Shown here one piece after another: positions 7,501-8,225 of a stretch of DNA of 8,225 bases; position 1 is the first letter of the stretch; each line of letters begins with the position of its first letter. The translations under genes were made by a program, and so were the position numbers. This DNA is from JAAYAN01 sp964437215 (lineage in GTDB: Bacteria > Bacteroidota > Ignavibacteria > Ignavibacteriales > Melioribacteraceae), in assembly GCA_964437215.1 (NCBI GenBank), contig CAYTFZ010000107.1, forward strand, positions 1 to 8,225, in the 5' to 3' direction. The notes below the pieces were generated by a model. The model was not told where the DNA came from and did no database searches. It saw nothing but the letters and a program-made list of their open reading frames with translations.

Positions 7501-8017
7501 AGCGTTAACCGCCGGAGCGTTCAAGGAAGAACAGGAAAAATGCATCGCTTCCGGAATGGATGATTTTTTAACCAAACCGGTTGATTCGGTAAAGTTAAAA
7601 GCAGCGCTGGAAAAATATTTAACTGAAAAAACTGAAATGCCGGTAAATGGTAAACCGGAAACTGATATACTTGTAAACGGCAAACCTGTTGATGCTCATT
7701 TCTCCAAAGAAAAACTTTTTAAGCGGGTTGATTCGGAAGAATTGATTAATGATTTAATTACCTATGCTTTAACAGATTTCCCGGAAAAAATCGAAAATCT
7801 TGGCGTTTTAATTAATGAAAGAGATCTCGATAGCGTTTATAAATTAGCCCATCTTATTAAAGGAGCAACATTAAATATGAGCTGCCCTGCTTTGGGTGAA
7901 ATTGCTGCTGAAATTGAAACAATTTCGAAAAACGACGGTGACATTTCTTTGCTCCAGCAAAAGTATGAAGCTTTAAAAAATGAATGGGAAATAGTTAAAA
8001 AGATAATGGAAACTTAG
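4595..8017 (+). CDS. Membrane hybrid histidine kinase: dCache-PAS-HisKA-HATPase-REC-REC-HPt
   Basis: Inner-membrane sensor kinase (1140 aa) carrying a complete phosphorelay in one chain. TM1 is about 29-49 and TM2 about 322-344. Between them is a periplasmic sensor of the double-Cache (dCache_3-like) type, marked by a LRLRRPELYGD stretch near its first third and YPVLNNKRLVGYILLG later. A PAS domain (about 364-480, ending SFRDITDRK) and a short helical linker lead to HisKA with phospho-acceptor H508 in NMSHEIRTPLNG. The ATPase domain has N625 (N box), DTGIGI (657-662) and GGTGLGL (686-692). REC1 has D747/D748 and acceptor D792; REC2 has E894/D895 and acceptor D940. The HPt domain at the C-terminus has H1086 in HLIKGA. 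All catalytic residues are intact, so the expected relay is H508 to a REC aspartate to H1086 and on to a separate regulator. No such partner is in the window. The ATG is the first after an in-frame TGA at 4556-4558; its SD is weak. The stimulus is unknown. Confidence 0.95.
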   Translation: MKIIRKFKDLTIKRLTAESSSPKLVLRRLLPFLTILYLALFAGAAFLLWQQYSERLSERTSIVSGEVVQDFKNALEQQAQGLIMTAQSISQNKEMIEALRTGDRERLISDWMDLFQTLYKEQSLTTLIFVDTNRISMLRLRRPELYGDKVNFYAALEAERTLKPSYGIELGPQQILALRLVYPVLNNKRLVGYILLGKEIEDVLKLVQAKDGIQIAVSIKKDLINREAWEDGMRQLGRDTRWDRFPNNVIIYSSQGRLPDAFEHLVNHNILNERNIDWDVDNNGRNWRVMISPIDDVAGNQVGELIIMNDFTNLKTRFNQDLIISGITGALLLAALLGLTYLMLRRTDARILAQQENIAKFTSLLSATLESTADGLLVINIDGISALYNQRFIDLWQIPQNILKDNIKNALLHYITAQTANPEEFQAKVKELEKTPESSSIETLYLTDGRVFELYSQPQRQDEKIIGRVWSFRDITDRKKAEQELRIAKEKAEAASKAKSEFLANMSHEIRTPLNGVIGFTDLLKGTQLSPVQQQYVNNANVSGHTLLGIINDILDFSKIEAGMLNLEMIKTDMVELLENCMDIVNFGADKKNLELLLHIDNSMPRFAVTDPIRLKQILSNLLSNAVKFTEKGEVELKVDYKSLDDGKGKFTFFVRDTGIGITEEQKGRLFKAFSQADSSTTRKFGGTGLGLIISELIAKEMGGKIQIKTKQGEGTTFYFDIITDTEDGEKLDKSSINKIKRCLIIDDNANNRLILEGMLDMWKISYESCNDGLTALKLLGESSPFDIVICDYNMPYLDGLETIRMIREKLKLSPQKLPVILLHSSTDDAEMHKKCDEIGVRFKLTKPVKSADLFSYLSQIYEREQDNKSQSNSSKSKVKRLCFDSKFKVLIAEDVPMNMIMIRAMLSQMLPNAEFFEAVDGFQAVEQFSKTALDLIFMDVQMPEMDGLEATIKIRSLEKYSDKHIPIVALTAGAFKEEQEKCIASGMDDFLTKPVDSVKLKAALEKYLTEKTEMPVNGKPETDILVNGKPVDAHFSKEKLFKRVDSEELINDLITYALTDFPEKIENLGVLINERDLDSVYKLAHLIKGATLNMSCPALGEIAAEIETISKNDGDISLLQQKYEALKNEWEIVKKIMET
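7643..7702 (+). repeat. Tandem decapeptide-period repeat in the REC2-HPt linker
   Basis: Within the kinase, VNGKP occurs at residues 1017-1021 and again at 1027-1031, an exact 10-residue (30-nt) period. The two DNA copies differ at synonymous third positions (GTAAATGGTAAACCG and GTAAACGGCAAACCT), so the peptide seems kept while the DNA has drifted. It lies in the flexible linker joining REC2 to HPt. Confidence 0.6.
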
Positions 8018-8033
8018 CTTGATAAATTTCAAG

Positions 8034-8058
8034 GGGGTCAGGGTCGAACCCTGACCCC
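8034..8058. repeat. Perfect 11-bp hairpin GGGGTCAGGGT-CGA-ACCCTGACCCC (REP-like palindrome)
   Basis: The left arm 8034-8044 and right arm 8048-8058 are exact reverse complements with a 3-nt loop. The hairpin begins 16 nt after the kinase stop. A further copy of the right-arm core, ACCCTGAC, occurs at 8080-8087, so the left arm has two possible partners. A six-T run (8070-8075) follows 11 nt after the stem, too far for a textbook intrinsic terminator, though termination of the kinase mRNA is possible. GGGGTCAGG-type palindromes are known among REP sequences associated with IS200-like (RAYT) transposases; relating this one to them is inference. Confidence 0.7.
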
Positions 8059-8116
8059 GGTAATAAATCTTTTTTCTGGACCCTGACAGCCGGGAAACCT
8101 ACATTTTATAATCAAT

Positions 8117-8152
8117 CCGCCTTTGCGGCTTTGTGGGGGATTTTTTTCCCCC
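8117..8152. repeat. Two small adjacent hairpins, the second with a T-only loop
   Basis: CCGC (8117-8120) pairs with GCGG (8125-8128) over a 4-nt loop. Next, GGGGGA (8135-8140) pairs with TCCCCC (8147-8152) around a loop of six Ts. Read on the minus strand the second has an A-loop. They could act as structured RNA or a terminator for a gene beyond the window, or be part of the repeat island. Confidence 0.4.
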
Positions 8153-8160
8153 CTTGACAT

Positions 8161-8216
8161 CCTGTCCCGATTCCTTTTATCAGGATTTTACTTACCTGTC
8201 CGCCGTAGGAGGATTT
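8161..8216. repeat. Two-copy composite repeat: CCTGTCC ... AGGATTT
   Basis: Unit 1 has CCTGTCC (8161-8167) and AGGATTT (8182-8188). Unit 2 has CCTGTCC (8195-8201) and AGGATTT (8210-8216). The words are exact in both units but the spacing differs (14 and 8 nt). In unit 1, ATCCTG (8159-8164) and CAGGAT (8181-8186) are also a 6-bp inverted repeat, so the unit can fold. Confidence 0.5.
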
Positions 8217-8225
8217 AAGAGGTTA

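Larger units (their letters stand above)
8018..8225. other. Non-coding repeat-rich 3' region, richer in G+C than the genes
   Basis: After the kinase stop there is no credible ORF to the window edge. The DNA changes character: G- and C-runs, one perfect 11-bp hairpin, two smaller hairpins and a two-copy direct repeat lie close together. This looks like an intergenic repeat island or the edge of a mobile repeat element cut by the window. The function is unknown. Confidence 0.55.

Noticed and set aside
8034..8058. On the minus strand the hairpin contains GGTTCGACCC, like the tRNA T-arm B box.
   Set aside because: The stem and loop sizes do not fit a T-arm, and there is no anticodon arm, D-arm or acceptor stem around it.
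8117..8216. Clustered short repeats as a possible CRISPR or integron attC array.
   Set aside because: Repeat words are only 7 nt with unequal spacing, no regular spacers, no GTTRRRY-type core pair, and no cas or integrase gene.

Overview
The window reads as chromosomal DNA from a low-GC, Gram-negative-type bacterium, most likely of the Bacteroidota/Chlorobiota/Ignavibacteriota group. This placement is an inference from AT-rich coding and spacer DNA, two exported proteins whose signal peptides end in Bacteroidota-like 'AQ/GQ' junctions, a subclass B1 metallo-beta-lactamase that resembles Bacteroides CcrA, and a very large membrane hybrid kinase. No rRNA or other phylogenetic marker is present to confirm it.

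Layout. Positions 1-63 hold only the 3' flank of the first gene, and I see nothing there. On the minus strand (64-1581) is a NifA-type sigma-54 activator with GAF, AAA+ and Fis-type HTH domains. Its sigma-54 contact loop is GSFTNA instead of GAFTGA. A 408-nt AT-rich divergent spacer (1582-1989) follows. Then come three same-strand genes with gaps of 93 and 67 nt: a two-domain GNAT acetyltransferase (1990-2808), an exported UlaG/Lactamase_B_3-like MBL-fold hydrolase (2902-3633, re-started from the SD and signal peptide), and an exported subclass B1 metallo-beta-lactamase with all six zinc ligands (3701-4450). After a 144-nt spacer with two inverted repeats comes a 1140-residue hybrid histidine kinase (4595-8017): TM, periplasmic dCache-like sensor, TM, PAS, HisKA, HATPase, REC, REC, HPt. 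The last 208 nt (8018-8225) are non-coding, richer in G+C and full of inverted and direct repeats, including a perfect 11-bp hairpin. They look like an intergenic repeat element.

How the genes might work together. The GNAT-MBL-MBL trio could be one transcript, and the two MBL-fold proteins should both act outside the cytoplasm. The B1 enzyme is the clearest functional call: it should hydrolyse beta-lactams if expressed. The sigma-54 activator has no receiver domain, and the kinase has no DNA-binding output partner here, so nothing in the sequence ties these two regulators to each other or to the trio. I found no convincing sigma-54 (-24/-12) promoter in the spacers. The points most worth a second look are the B1 enzyme with its unusual His-Tyr-His-Ile-Asp-Asn metal motif, the altered GAFTGA loop, and the terminal repeat region.
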